This document shows, piece after piece, positions 1-7,310 of a DNA stretch of 10,161 bases. The notes under the pieces are model-generated. The model saw nothing but the letters and a program-made list of their open reading frames with translations. It ran no database searches and had not been told where the DNA came from. The stretch covers positions 1-10,161 of the forward strand of contig JAIRZU010000052.1 in NCBI GenBank assembly GCA_031267075.1. Reading direction: 5' to 3'. Position 1 is the first letter of the stretch. The number at the start of each line of letters is the position of its first letter. The position numbers were made by a program, and so were the translations under genes. Source of the stretch: Holosporales bacterium. Lineage in GTDB: Bacteria > Pseudomonadota > Alphaproteobacteria > RUG11792.

Positions 1-40
1 CACATAGTGCTACCGTTAAACCTACCAATTTGCTTTTCAT
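1..40 (-). CDS. N-terminus of an exported-protein paralogue, cut by the window edge
   Basis: Only the first 13 codons are inside the window. They read MKSKLVGLTVALC, a typical signal-peptide start with a positive n-region followed by a hydrophobic stretch. The same 13 residues start the gene at 8459 on the other strand, with a single base difference in this stretch (CTA versus CTG for Leu12). A strong ribosome-binding site, GGGGAGGA, lies a few bases upstream of the ATG at 40-38. The gene therefore belongs to a family of exported or surface proteins sharing start and promoter with the 8459 gene. Its mature part is out of view, so no function can be given. Confidence is high that this is a real gene start, because coding start, RBS and upstream block are all conserved with the second copy. 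Confidence 0.75.
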   Translation of the reverse strand, partial: MKSKLVGLTVALC

Positions 41-94
41 GTTTTCCTCCCCTTAGAGGATAAAGATTTCTATAAGTAGGTTAGCATGTGAAGG

Positions 95-110
95 GTTAAA
101 AAATGGTTAA
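95..110 (-). promoter_or_regulatory. CtrA-like binding site upstream of the left paralogue
   Basis: On the minus strand this reads TTAACCATTTTTTAAC, that is TTAA, seven bases, TTAAC. This matches the full-length site of the alphaproteobacterial response regulator CtrA (TTAA-N7-TTAAC), and the first eight bases are also the known half-site TTAACCAT. The second copy of the gene family has the same architecture at 8391-8406. A weak -10-like hexamer, TAACCT (83-78), lies 13 bases downstream, so the box would overlap the -35 position, the usual activating arrangement. Binding is inferred, not shown. Confidence 0.5.
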
Positions 111-127
111 CGGATGAGATTATTTTG

Positions 128-295
128 CACATGGGCGTAAAAATAATTTGCATCCCAAAACATATCCCCCTACCATAAACATATGGAGCGGCTGTTCAAG
201 CCTACCGAGCAGCTCTCTTCAATCAAGTGTAGCTGCCCGTTAAAAATTGGGTTATACTTTATAGTAAGCATGGGACGGAAACAGAGAGCACTGAA
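128..295. other. Intergenic region between divergent genes
   Basis: No gene is seen here. A possible -10 for the rightward gene is TATACT at 253-258 (or TATAGT at 260-265), but I find no convincing -35 partner at 16-18 bases. A small hairpin is possible between GCAGCT (209-214) and AGCTGC (231-236). It is not followed by a T-run and is weak. TTGCA occurs twice, near 125 and 148, without obvious meaning. Confidence 0.3.
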
Positions 296-1780
296 ATGGG
301 GAAATCTTGGGAGAACACGATGTATGTGGCGGTTGCAGCTATTGTAGCATCCACCTCCATGAGCCTGAGAGCGAGCGCACGAGAACGCATAACACCTCTT
401 CATAGAGATGCGAGCTGTGGCGCACTAGCCCGACAGAAGCTGTCTCTGCGCCACAATGCGACTTCTGACGATACAGTGGTGGAGTGGCGTGGATACAGAC
501 AGAGCCCGACGCCTATTTTTAGAACCAAACAAGACCTAGTAAAAGTATCTCGCATCCAAGAGAAGATGTTCTACGAAGTCATGGCAAGCATGAACCGAAA
601 CAACATTACGATCCCAGATGAAGCAGTCCAGATAGTGCAGGACTTTATTAAGGGCAAAATGAAGGAAGGCCTTCCGCGGCTCCTGTACAACGCCATGCTA
701 CTAACCGGTGCAGCCCCATCCACAGAGCTCTGGGTGCACAACGGACTTGAGTTGAAGCAAGGATATGATGCGCTTGCCTTGACTAGAGGGATAATATACT
801 TTCTACTCGCTGCGCTAAGCCATGAACATGGAGCGATTAACGATCCGATATATGCCCCCATATGCATAACTGGGTCAACATACGGTCCCATACACATGTA
901 CCTGTTACCGCAATACATTGCTGATATGTGCTCTAGACCCTACGCGGAAATGACGGAAAGCGCAGCGCGCGTAGCAGGGCAACTCGGAACATTACCACCA
1001 AGCGTCCAGACCGAACGTAATACCTATATCACAAATTACCCGATCAGCGAAGTACATTTGCGTGTGATGTTCTGCAACGATGGAAGGATACACAGGGTGA
1101 ACGCAGGCTCCCAGCATTCTATGAACATCGTAAACCAGCTGAAAGAGCAACCCATTCCCCAGGAACCGGTACATACTGACATAGCCACTGAAGCCTCTGC
1201 CACCGCAATGCTGAGGATGTGTCAGGAAGCTAAGGCGAGGGCCAGGATGCTTGAACAAATGATACATGAGTACGCTAACAATGACAAGAATGAACCATGC
1301 ACAAGGCTGGAGAGAGATGTGCTAACATACTTCAGTGGAGACCAGCTTGCACTCGATCTAATCCTCAGCACGCTCACCCCGCGCAGTGGAGTGAATAACA
1401 AAACAATCTGCGGTGAGATGATACAAGCACTGAGTGGCTTTCAGCAAGTCACACCTCAGCTTGATCCGTCCAGTCAACTTTTGATTGCCCCCCTTAGGAT
1501 ACCACCAGCCTTGGGAGGTCTATTCGAGCGTGCCGAGACGCACATAATAAGTGGCACTACGCATCATGCAGCGCTACAACATCCCGCTCTAACAACTGTT
1601 AGTCCGAGCCCGAGTGCGGATGGCCCCCCGCCTGATGGTAGTAATGATGGGTATGTCGTAGTGCATCAACCACTCGAGCAGACGTGGCTAATAGTTGAAT
1701 TGCGAGAGAATCAGATAGTGCGAGTACGCCCCATGACATCGCTAGAAGCAGCCATAATCAACATGGTTCGGCGTCCTTAA
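296..1780 (+). CDS. Putative exported protein of unknown function, 494 residues
   Basis: I do not recognise this protein. The N-terminus resembles a secretion signal: an Ala/Val-rich stretch at residues 9-28 ending in LRASA before a polar region. The rest is mixed alpha-helical in character. A small helical segment rich in Ala, Arg and Glu lies around residues 300-330. A Pro/Ser/Gly-rich linker (about 433-452) separates a short C-terminal segment of some 42 residues that looks like a small beta-rich domain. The start is uncertain. The ATG at 296 gives a lysine-containing n-region, but the ATG at 320 (residue 9) has the better ribosome-binding site (GGGAG at 309-313, six bases before it). The stop codon overlaps the stop of the convergent leftward gene by four bases, leaving no room for a terminator. 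The frame is open for 494 codons, and competing frames hold only short open stretches, so it is probably a real lineage-specific gene. Confidence 0.7.
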   Translation: MGKSWENTMYVAVAAIVASTSMSLRASARERITPLHRDASCGALARQKLSLRHNATSDDTVVEWRGYRQSPTPIFRTKQDLVKVSRIQEKMFYEVMASMNRNNITIPDEAVQIVQDFIKGKMKEGLPRLLYNAMLLTGAAPSTELWVHNGLELKQGYDALALTRGIIYFLLAALSHEHGAINDPIYAPICITGSTYGPIHMYLLPQYIADMCSRPYAEMTESAARVAGQLGTLPPSVQTERNTYITNYPISEVHLRVMFCNDGRIHRVNAGSQHSMNIVNQLKEQPIPQEPVHTDIATEASATAMLRMCQEAKARARMLEQMIHEYANNDKNEPCTRLERDVLTYFSGDQLALDLILSTLTPRSGVNNKTICGEMIQALSGFQQVTPQLDPSSQLLIAPLRIPPALGGLFERAETHIISGTTHHAALQHPALTTVSPSPSADGPPPDGSNDGYVVVHQPLEQTWLIVELRENQIVRVRPMTSLEAAIINMVRRP

Positions 1781-3372
1781 CGAAGGTACTCCAATAGCCT
1801 ATTTTCCGAGTCCTTCCTGTACCTGATGAACTCAATCCTATCGCTGATGTCGTCGGCTCCACTGATATAGAACACATCCTTAACCTCATTGGGATTCCTG
1901 ACTTCATACCCTAAAAGCCTTGCTATCTCAGTTGCTATTTCAAAATGATTTGGCCTGAATGCATCCTTCATCCTTTTCATAAATTCACTATCATTGCTTT
2001 GTATCAGAATCGGAATATCTGCTGCCTTTGGGACCAGGTGGCAATGCCCATAAAGCCCATCTTCACCTAGCAGCTCATTGTGATCCGAGGCCCAGATTAT
2101 GTAGAACTTCCCGCGCTGTTGCTTATTGAATTTATCGAATAATCTTGTGATGATTCGCTCGTTGTACGTCATGGCATTATCATAATCATCCACCCTATCA
2201 CCCTTCCCCTTGAACTGCTTAGAGCTTGGGAAATAGCTGTATGGAGCATGGAGGCACCACTGGTGCAGCACTATGAAATTTCGATCTGAAAATTTTTGTT
2301 GACTTAGCAGATCAAATATGTAATCCTCATTCAGGAGCTTGGCCTTTAGGATATTGGAATCCTTGGTTTTTAAGACGTCTATGTAATTGACGCCTGAGAT
2401 GCTTGCTAACAAGTGCTCAGTCTGCGCCGATAGGTAGAAGGTTTTGAAGCCTCTCGATTTCGCAAACTTGAACAGGTTTGTCATACTGGAACACCTTGCG
2501 TTAAGATTATCTGGCTCTCTTATGATATTCATCATAGATCTAGATGATGCAATTGTAACGATGCCACCGGCAATTCCGACTGTATAATAAAATGTTGGAT
2601 CAGCCGCTAGCTTCTTCAGGTTTGGGGTTGTATCGCGATCGTAGCCAAATAGTGACATATGGCTGTAATTTACGCTCTCCCCAATTATGTAGACTATCGT
2701 TACAGGTTCGTCAAATTTTGCTCCAACATCAACTACCTCATATGGCTGATACACCCTAAGGTTACGTAGTCCCATTAGGCATCCCCAGAATGCTTTCAGC
2801 GAGCTATCGATCGTAAATCTAAGTAGGTTGGGGCTGATGGCAGTGTGGTGACAGTATGTACGTACTCCAGTTGCGCAAATAGCCGCTATCAAAACGATGT
2901 TCCCAACAAAACTCTTTATGCCATTCTTGCTGCAGTTGACTATGTAGGCAATTCCAATGAACGGAATGAGCACAACTGGTATGACATACGCATACCTCCA
3001 AAATACACTCACTGATTCATTGATGACGTCAGCCCACTCACGTATAAGCATATGTATGGAGTGGTTGGATATGAGAGAGCCAAAATATGCTAGATGAGAG
3101 AATTGCATTAGTTGTGCAATGCACAGAGCACCAACGCATAGGAATGATAGCTTTGAATTTGCTGTAACAAGCCCGATACTAAGCGGAATAATCAGCAGTA
3201 GGACCTTGAAGTCATGAGCCGGCTTAAAGACTTCATGGCTTTCGCACAGCTCGTACACCATAGCATAGATAAAGTCCGGCAAGATCAGTAACAACGCAAT
3301 CACAAGCACGTACAAGCCCGTGCGACCGTACCTTGAATTCACCGACAATATTCCATATGCCCACTGCAACAA
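1777..3372 (-). CDS. Phosphoethanolamine transferase-like membrane protein (sulfatase fold)
   Basis: The protein has the layout of the EptA/CptA/OpgE family: about five hydrophobic membrane helices in residues 18-170, then a periplasmic alkaline-phosphatase/sulfatase-type catalytic domain. Visible motifs are IIGES (229-233) followed by SLFGYDRDTTPNL (240-252), HQWCLHAPY (370-378), YDNAMTYNE (397-405) and the metal-binding ASDHNE (428-433), then GLYGHCH (439-445). The Ser of GES sits where EptA has its nucleophilic Thr. The family moves phosphoethanolamine from phosphatidylethanolamine onto lipid A, core sugars or periplasmic glucans; the acceptor here cannot be told. Its 531 residues are a normal length. 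The start is doubtful: an in-frame TAG precedes a TTG-TTG pair (3372, 3369) without a clear RBS, and GTG at residue 11 is an alternative. It lies 79 bases after uvrA on the same strand. With waaA nearby, an envelope role is plausible. Confidence 0.85.
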   Translation of the reverse strand: MLQWAYGILSVNSRYGRTGLYVLVIALLLILPDFIYAMVYELCESHEVFKPAHDFKVLLLIIPLSIGLVTANSKLSFLCVGALCIAQLMQFSHLAYFGSLISNHSIHMLIREWADVINESVSVFWRYAYVIPVVLIPFIGIAYIVNCSKNGIKSFVGNIVLIAAICATGVRTYCHHTAISPNLLRFTIDSSLKAFWGCLMGLRNLRVYQPYEVVDVGAKFDEPVTIVYIIGESVNYSHMSLFGYDRDTTPNLKKLAADPTFYYTVGIAGGIVTIASSRSMMNIIREPDNLNARCSSMTNLFKFAKSRGFKTFYLSAQTEHLLASISGVNYIDVLKTKDSNILKAKLLNEDYIFDLLSQQKFSDRNFIVLHQWCLHAPYSYFPSSKQFKGKGDRVDDYDNAMTYNERIITRLFDKFNKQQRGKFYIIWASDHNELLGEDGLYGHCHLVPKAADIPILIQSNDSEFMKRMKDAFRPNHFEIATEIARLLGYEVRNPNEVKDVFYISGADDISDRIEFIRYRKDSENRLLEYLR

Positions 3373-3420
3373 CGAATTCTATCACAAATATACTCATCCA
3401 TCAACTTCGAACGAACTGAG

Positions 3421-3452
3421 GGGCTGCAGAGGTACGCCCCCCCCTACAGCCC
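3421..3452 (-). terminator. Imperfect hairpin with a G8 tract between uvrA and the sulfatase-fold gene
   Basis: GGGCTG at 3421-3426 can pair with CAGCCC at 3447-3452, with a partly paired interior. The loop side contains eight consecutive C on the plus strand (3437-3444), that is G8 in the leftward transcript. No T-run follows on the minus strand, so this is not a textbook intrinsic terminator. It may be an attenuating or RNA-stabilising structure in the gene junction. It abuts the uvrA stop codon. Confidence 0.25.
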
Positions 3453-6016
3453 TATATATACTCACGCAGATGTTGGCCTGTGTAGCTCTCCTCACAGGCT
3501 ACCACTGTTTCTGGTGTGCCTGCGATGACGATGTTACCTCCACGTGTCCCGCCCTCCTTACCAACATCGATGATCCAATCTGCTGTTTTGATGACATCCA
3601 TGTTATGTTCAATTACGATCACGGAATTCCCGGCCTCAACCAGCATATGCAAAATCTCTAGGAGCTTCTTTATATCATCCACATGGAGGCCTGTTGTTGG
3701 TTCATCCAGGATGTAGAGGGTATGGCCCATCGGCTTTCTCGAGAGTTCCTTCGCTAGCTTCACTCGCTGTGCCTCCCCGCCGGAGAGGCTCGTCGCCTTA
3801 TGCCCAAGAGTCAGGTAGCCAAGCCCAACCTTACATAGACAATCCAGTTTCTGGTATATCAGTGGATGGTTCCTGAAGAGCTCCAAGCAGTCATCCATTG
3901 TCATTTCCAGAACGTCAACTATGCTCTTGCCTTTGAATTTGATCTCGCAGGTTTCACGATTAAATCGCTTACCATGACAGTGCTCGCAGACCACATATAC
4001 ATCAGGAAGGAAGTGCATCGAGACCTTAACGACACCATCACCTTTGCATGCCTCACATCTTCCGCCTTTGATATTGAATGAGAATCTGCTGCTTGTATAG
4101 CCGCGCGCCCTTGCCTCCGGGAGACTAGCATATAGATTCCTTATGTCCATGAAGCAACCAACGTACGTCGCCGGTGTTGAACGTGGAGTCCTTCCTATTG
4201 GGGTCTGGCTTATATTGATAACTTTGTTCACCAGGTGGCCATTTACAATTTCATCAAGCCCATCGATGTTAGCTGCGGTGCCGTGGCGAATCAGGGTATA
4301 TACAGCCCGAAACAATGTATCGAGCACAAGGGTCGACTTGCCGGAACCCGACACTCCAGTAACGCACGTAAACACACCAAGCGGGAAATTAACATTAACG
4401 TTCTTCAGGTTGTTCCTACGCACACCGGCTAACCCTATGGAGTACTGCTGATTGATGGGGCGTCGTCTCTTTGGGACCTCTATGGATTTCTGACCAGATA
4501 GGTATTGCCCCGTTACGCTCTTAGCACTGCTTTTGATAGTCTCGATTGGGCCGACGGCACAGACCTCTCCTCCACGTGATCCTGCTCCAGGACCGATGTC
4601 AATTATCCAATCTGCTGCGTACATCGTATCTTGGTCATGCTCCACGACGATGACTGAGTTACCATAATCGCGTAGGCTCTTCAGAGTATCGATAAGCTTT
4701 CCATTGTCTCTTTGATGCAACCCGATCGATGGCTCATCCAGCACATACATAACGCCGGTTAGTCCAGATCCTATTTGAGATGCCAGGCGAATCCTCTGAC
4801 TCTCTCCACCAGAAAGAGTTCCTGAATTCCGCGCCAGCGTCAGGTAATCGAGGCCGACGTTCATCAGGAACTGCATGCGATTCTTGATCTCCGTCAGTAC
4901 CCTCTCAGCAATCGACTGATCCTTGGAGCTTAGCTTTGGCTCCAGCTCTTCAAACCATGCCTTCGCCTCCGTGATCGCCATGTTGGAGACTTCCGAAATG
5001 TTCTTTCCGTTTATCCGTACGCAGAGAGCTTCCTTCGAGAGTCTAGCGCCATTGCATACGTCGCACACCTCATCGTGCGCTAAGATAATATCTGGAAGAT
5101 CGTCATCATCATCCGCTGGCAGCATGTTGTGAGAGCTTAGTGCGTTCTTGGTTCCGAGGCCCCTGCATGCTTTGCACGCTCCGCTCGGACTATTGAACGA
5201 GAACATTTTCGGTTCAATTTTTCCTATTGAAAATCCGGAAACTGGACATGAGAATTTTGTTGAGAATATCCTCTCGGTGCCAGTATCAAATTCCTTAACG
5301 ACGATTGTTCCACCTGATCGCTTGAGTGCAGTATCTACCGAGTTTGTGATTCTCTGGGTTAGGTCTACGAGCTCCATACGATCTTCGGGAATCGCAATTC
5401 TATCCACCACAATGTAGATGGTATGTTTCGCAGTCTTTTGAAGCTGCGGTGCTTCATCTATGAGGAAGACGGTTCCATCTATCATCACCCTCTCGAAGCC
5501 AAGCTTCTTCAGTAGGGCGAACTCACTTCTGAACTCTCCTTTCTTTTCCTGGGCAATCCCGGCTAGAATGTATAACTTCTTTCCGGGCTGGTATTCCATA
5601 ATCGCATCGACTATCTGCGATATGGTCTGAGCAACTATCGGTAGGCCAGTTGCTGGCGAATGAGGTACTCCAATCCTAGCGAAGAGGAGCCTCATATAAT
5701 CATGAATCTCGGTAATGGTTCCAACCGTAGATCTAGGGTTTTTAGAGAGTACTTTCTGGTCGATTGCGATGGCCGGGCTTAGACCTTCCACGCTATCTAT
5801 ATCCGGCTTTGGCATTATGTTCAAAAACTGCCTAGCGTAAGCAGAGAGGCTTTCTACGTACCGTCTCTGTCCTTCTGCATATAGAATATCGAATGCAAGC
5901 GTGGACTTGCCGGAGCCGCTGAGACCTGTTACAACGACGAGCTTCCCCTTCGGGATATCGACGTCGATGTTCTTGAGATTATGCTCACGTGCTCCTCTTA
6001 TCTTTATGTACTGCAT
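3452..6016 (-). CDS. uvrA: Excinuclease ABC subunit A with a reduced insertion domain
   Basis: UvrA dimerises, recognises bulky DNA damage and loads UvrB in nucleotide excision repair. Both ABC ATPase modules are intact. Walker A is GLSGSGKST at 31-39 and GVSGSGKST at 554-562. The signature is LSGGE at 401-405 and 744-748. Walker B is VLDEPS at 425-430 and ILDEPTTGL at 769-777. The C-terminal zinc module has all four Cys (654, 657, 677, 680). The first zinc module keeps Cys257, 281 and 284 but has Ser260 in CPVSGF, as I recall for alphaproteobacteria. The UvrB-binding region (about 120-250) is present. At 854 residues it is about 86 short of E. coli UvrA (940). The loss maps to residues 290-317, where the insertion domain is replaced by a short linker with five Asp. 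The start ATG has an AAGGGGG ribosome-binding site inside the upstream reductase gene, overlapping by 32 bases, so the two are probably co-translated. Confidence 0.97.
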   Translation of the reverse strand: MQYIKIRGAREHNLKNIDVDIPKGKLVVVTGLSGSGKSTLAFDILYAEGQRRYVESLSAYARQFLNIMPKPDIDSVEGLSPAIAIDQKVLSKNPRSTVGTITEIHDYMRLLFARIGVPHSPATGLPIVAQTISQIVDAIMEYQPGKKLYILAGIAQEKKGEFRSEFALLKKLGFERVMIDGTVFLIDEAPQLQKTAKHTIYIVVDRIAIPEDRMELVDLTQRITNSVDTALKRSGGTIVVKEFDTGTERIFSTKFSCPVSGFSIGKIEPKMFSFNSPSGACKACRGLGTKNALSSHNMLPADDDDDLPDIILAHDEVCDVCNGARLSKEALCVRINGKNISEVSNMAITEAKAWFEELEPKLSSKDQSIAERVLTEIKNRMQFLMNVGLDYLTLARNSGTLSGGESQRIRLASQIGSGLTGVMYVLDEPSIGLHQRDNGKLIDTLKSLRDYGNSVIVVEHDQDTMYAADWIIDIGPGAGSRGGEVCAVGPIETIKSSAKSVTGQYLSGQKSIEVPKRRRPINQQYSIGLAGVRRNNLKNVNVNFPLGVFTCVTGVSGSGKSTLVLDTLFRAVYTLIRHGTAANIDGLDEIVNGHLVNKVINISQTPIGRTPRSTPATYVGCFMDIRNLYASLPEARARGYTSSRFSFNIKGGRCEACKGDGVVKVSMHFLPDVYVVCEHCHGKRFNRETCEIKFKGKSIVDVLEMTMDDCLELFRNHPLIYQKLDCLCKVGLGYLTLGHKATSLSGGEAQRVKLAKELSRKPMGHTLYILDEPTTGLHVDDIKKLLEILHMLVEAGNSVIVIEHNMDVIKTADWIIDVGKEGGTRGGNIVIAGTPETVVACEESYTGQHLREYI

Positions 6017-7148
6017 CAGCCCCCTTACTCTTTATCATTCTCACTGCCCTATCAGCCTCGAAGAAGCAAGGAACGATGTTCTTGCTTTTGTTAGCATATA
6101 TCACGACGTCCCCGATAGCATAACAGTTTTTAACGGATGTTTCCATTGTGTTCACATCGACGGCAATCATTCCGTCTTTGATATCAGGGGCTAGCGCATG
6201 GAGCCATGTTAGTTTATGGCACCTCGCTACGAATCCGTAACAGAAAATTATGTGGTCAACTTTGAGCTTTGACTCATTAGACCTCATTCCAAACCCTCCA
6301 CAATCAGCTTCTTGCTGCGTCGATCCGGTGCTCGAATGCTCATGTACCTCTAAGTACACTCCGCTTCTGTGCTCCGTGCCTCCTAGCAATAACTCTGATT
6401 CTGAAGGTTTTGAAAGAGGTCTATTACCATCATCTCTTGTGATCGTTACAACTCTTTCGTTGCCGCGCTCCGTCAGCTCAGAGATGTTCGTTTTGAGGAT
6501 AAGCTTCAACTTACCAGAACGCTCCCACTCTGAGATACTCCTAAGCTTAACGGCACTACACGTGAGCTTGTCGCGTCTATGAATCAGAATAACCGACTTT
6601 GCTATCGGGATGATGCTGAGAGCGAAATCCACAGCGGAGTCGCCGCCGCCGGCTATCGCCACATCCTTACCCTTGTACATGTCGATCTTCATGCAGCAGC
6701 TCTGCACGAAATCTGAGGACTCACTAATGTCTTGGAGCCCCGCAATCGTCGCTGGGATATTCGGTTTCATGTCACATATCCCTGCAGCTATTATAACATA
6801 CCTCGCCGAAATGCATAGTGGTTTTTTGGCATGGCCCATGCTCCTGGTTTGAACGACAAATGTCCCATCATCCTCTGTGTTTATCATCTCGACAGTATGA
6901 CCGAACAGCTCGGTATGCTCAAAGGCTAGGCACTGTGGTACTAGCTTATCTATGAAGTCACATGCTGTAACATCATGAAATCCAGGAACGCCATACACCT
7001 TCTTCTCTGGATATAGGGCGATGCATTGCCCTCCTGGTTTTGCCAATGAGTCTATAATCGTAAAGCTAAGTCCAGAAATCCCACAGCAGTACCCCGCATA
7101 AAGACCGGCAACCCCAGCGCCAATTATCACTACGTCAGACCGCATCAT
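5985..7148 (-). CDS. Ferredoxin/flavodoxin--NADP+ reductase, TrxR-like type, carrying an in-frame repeat insertion
   Basis: This FAD/NADP(H) flavoprotein would pass electrons between NADPH and ferredoxin or flavodoxin in the cytoplasm. Counting from the ATG at 7148, the FAD-binding GAGVAGLYAG is at residues 10-19, PGGQCIALYPEKKVYGVPGF (typical of this reductase family) at 38-57, the NADPH-binding GGGDSA at 167-172 and the C-terminal FAD-contacting AIGD at 344-347. The redox CxxC of thioredoxin reductase is absent, which separates it from TrxR. I prefer the start at 7148 (or the adjacent ATG at 7145). The upstream ATG at 7214 lies within a strong promoter, and the family begins just before the FAD motif. 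From 7148 the protein has 387 residues, while the family has about 340. The surplus is a polar insert of about 46 residues (roughly 243-290) encoded by the palindromic element at 6291-6411, placed before the strand KLKVDHIIFCYG. All family motifs survive. Confidence 0.92.
   Translation of the reverse strand: MMRSDVVIIGAGVAGLYAGYCCGISGLSFTIIDSLAKPGGQCIALYPEKKVYGVPGFHDVTACDFIDKLVPQCLAFEHTELFGHTVEMINTEDDGTFVVQTRSMGHAKKPLCISARYVIIAAGICDMKPNIPATIAGLQDISESSDFVQSCCMKIDMYKGKDVAIAGGGDSAVDFALSIIPIAKSVILIHRRDKLTCSAVKLRSISEWERSGKLKLILKTNISELTERGNERVVTITRDDGNRPLSKPSESELLLGGTEHRSGVYLEVHEHSSTGSTQQEADCGGFGMRSNESKLKVDHIIFCYGFVARCHKLTWLHALAPDIKDGMIAVDVNTMETSVKNCYAIGDVVIYANKSKNIVPCFFEADRAVRMIKSKGADAVHKDKRST
6291..6411 (-). 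repeat. 121-bp palindromic element inserted in frame in the reductase gene
   Basis: The outer 17 bases are inverted repeats of each other: AAACCCTCCACAATCAG at 6291-6307 against CTGATTCTGAAGGTTTT at 6395-6411, 14 of 17 paired. The middle folds further, with TGTAC and GTACA enclosing six bases exactly at the element's centre. The copy at 9692-9812 has the same length and matches at 113 of 121 positions. The reductase reads through it as SKPSESELLLGGTEHRSG and onward to EADCGGF. Two of the six reading frames of the element are free of stops, and the host gene uses one of them. Similarity between copies continues a little past the TIR on the outer side (AATAGAC near 6418-6424). Size, palindromy and in-frame location resemble the Rickettsia/Wolbachia palindromic elements. 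Confidence 0.9.
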
Positions 7149-7190
7149 ATATGCTTTACTTAAACTCGAAACCCGCACCGTTACAACAAT

Positions 7191-7219
7191 ATTGTACCTC
7201 GCCCCCCTCTCCATATCAA
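7191..7219 (-). promoter_or_regulatory. Sigma-70-type promoter for the reductase-uvrA block
   Basis: On the minus strand, a -35 box TTGATA (7219-7214) is separated by exactly 17 bases from a -10 box TACAAT (7196-7191), each one mismatch from consensus. Transcription would begin near 7184, giving a leader of about 36 bases before the ATG at 7148. The -10 overlaps a perfect palindrome ACAATATTGT (7186-7195) that could be an operator. Because the ATG at 7214 is part of the -35 box, it cannot be the translation start of this transcript. Confidence 0.7.
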
Positions 7220-7247
7220 ACGTGAATGGAAACGGAGATAGTCTGCG

Positions 7248-7276
7248 TTGACAATTCAGGCTTCGTGTTTTATCTT
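7248..7276 (+). promoter_or_regulatory. Sigma-70-type promoter for tilS
   Basis: A perfect -35 box TTGACA (7248-7253) is followed after 17 bases by TATCTT (7271-7276). Transcription would start near 7283, about 28 bases before the tilS ATG at 7311. It is back to back with the leftward promoter, the two -35 boxes being 28 bases apart, so one regulator could control both. The TTG of the -35 box opens the tilS reading frame but cannot be its start codon. Confidence 0.75.
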
Positions 7277-7310
7277 TAAAATTATCGAGTATGTATGCCG
7301 CGGTAGGGCT

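Larger units (their letters stand above)
1..127. repeat. Left arm of an inverted duplication (promoter plus signal-peptide start)
   Basis: Read on the minus strand, this stretch aligns with 8372-8498 on the plus strand. The match covers a CAAAATAAT-like edge, the block TCATCCGTTAAC followed by a T-run and TAACCCTTC, a less conserved 40-base leader, the RBS and the first 13 codons. The coding part differs at one base and the distal promoter block at only a few. The middle leader (roughly 42-90) is much more diverged. The homology may continue beyond position 1, which cannot be seen. Confidence 0.85.

Noticed and set aside
209..236. Hairpin GCAGCT/AGCTGC upstream of the 296 gene
   Set aside because: A six-base stem with a 16-base loop is expected by chance, and no T-run follows.
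3421..3452. Strong intrinsic terminator for uvrA
   Set aside because: The hairpin has mismatches and no T-run on the leftward strand, so I list it only as a weak structure.
3320..3661. Open frame on the plus strand of 113 codons across the uvrA/sulfatase-fold gene junction
   Set aside because: It is antisense to the 3' end of uvrA and the start of the next gene, has no RBS, and its composition is that of a shadow frame.
6250..6582. Plus-strand open frame of 110 codons over the palindromic element
   Set aside because: It is antisense to the well-supported reductase. It is open partly because the element has a second stop-free frame, and nothing else supports translation.
7149..7214. N-terminal extension of the reductase from the ATG at 7214
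   Set aside because: The stretch contains the spacer and -10 box of a near-consensus promoter, has no RBS, and is not part of the family's fold.
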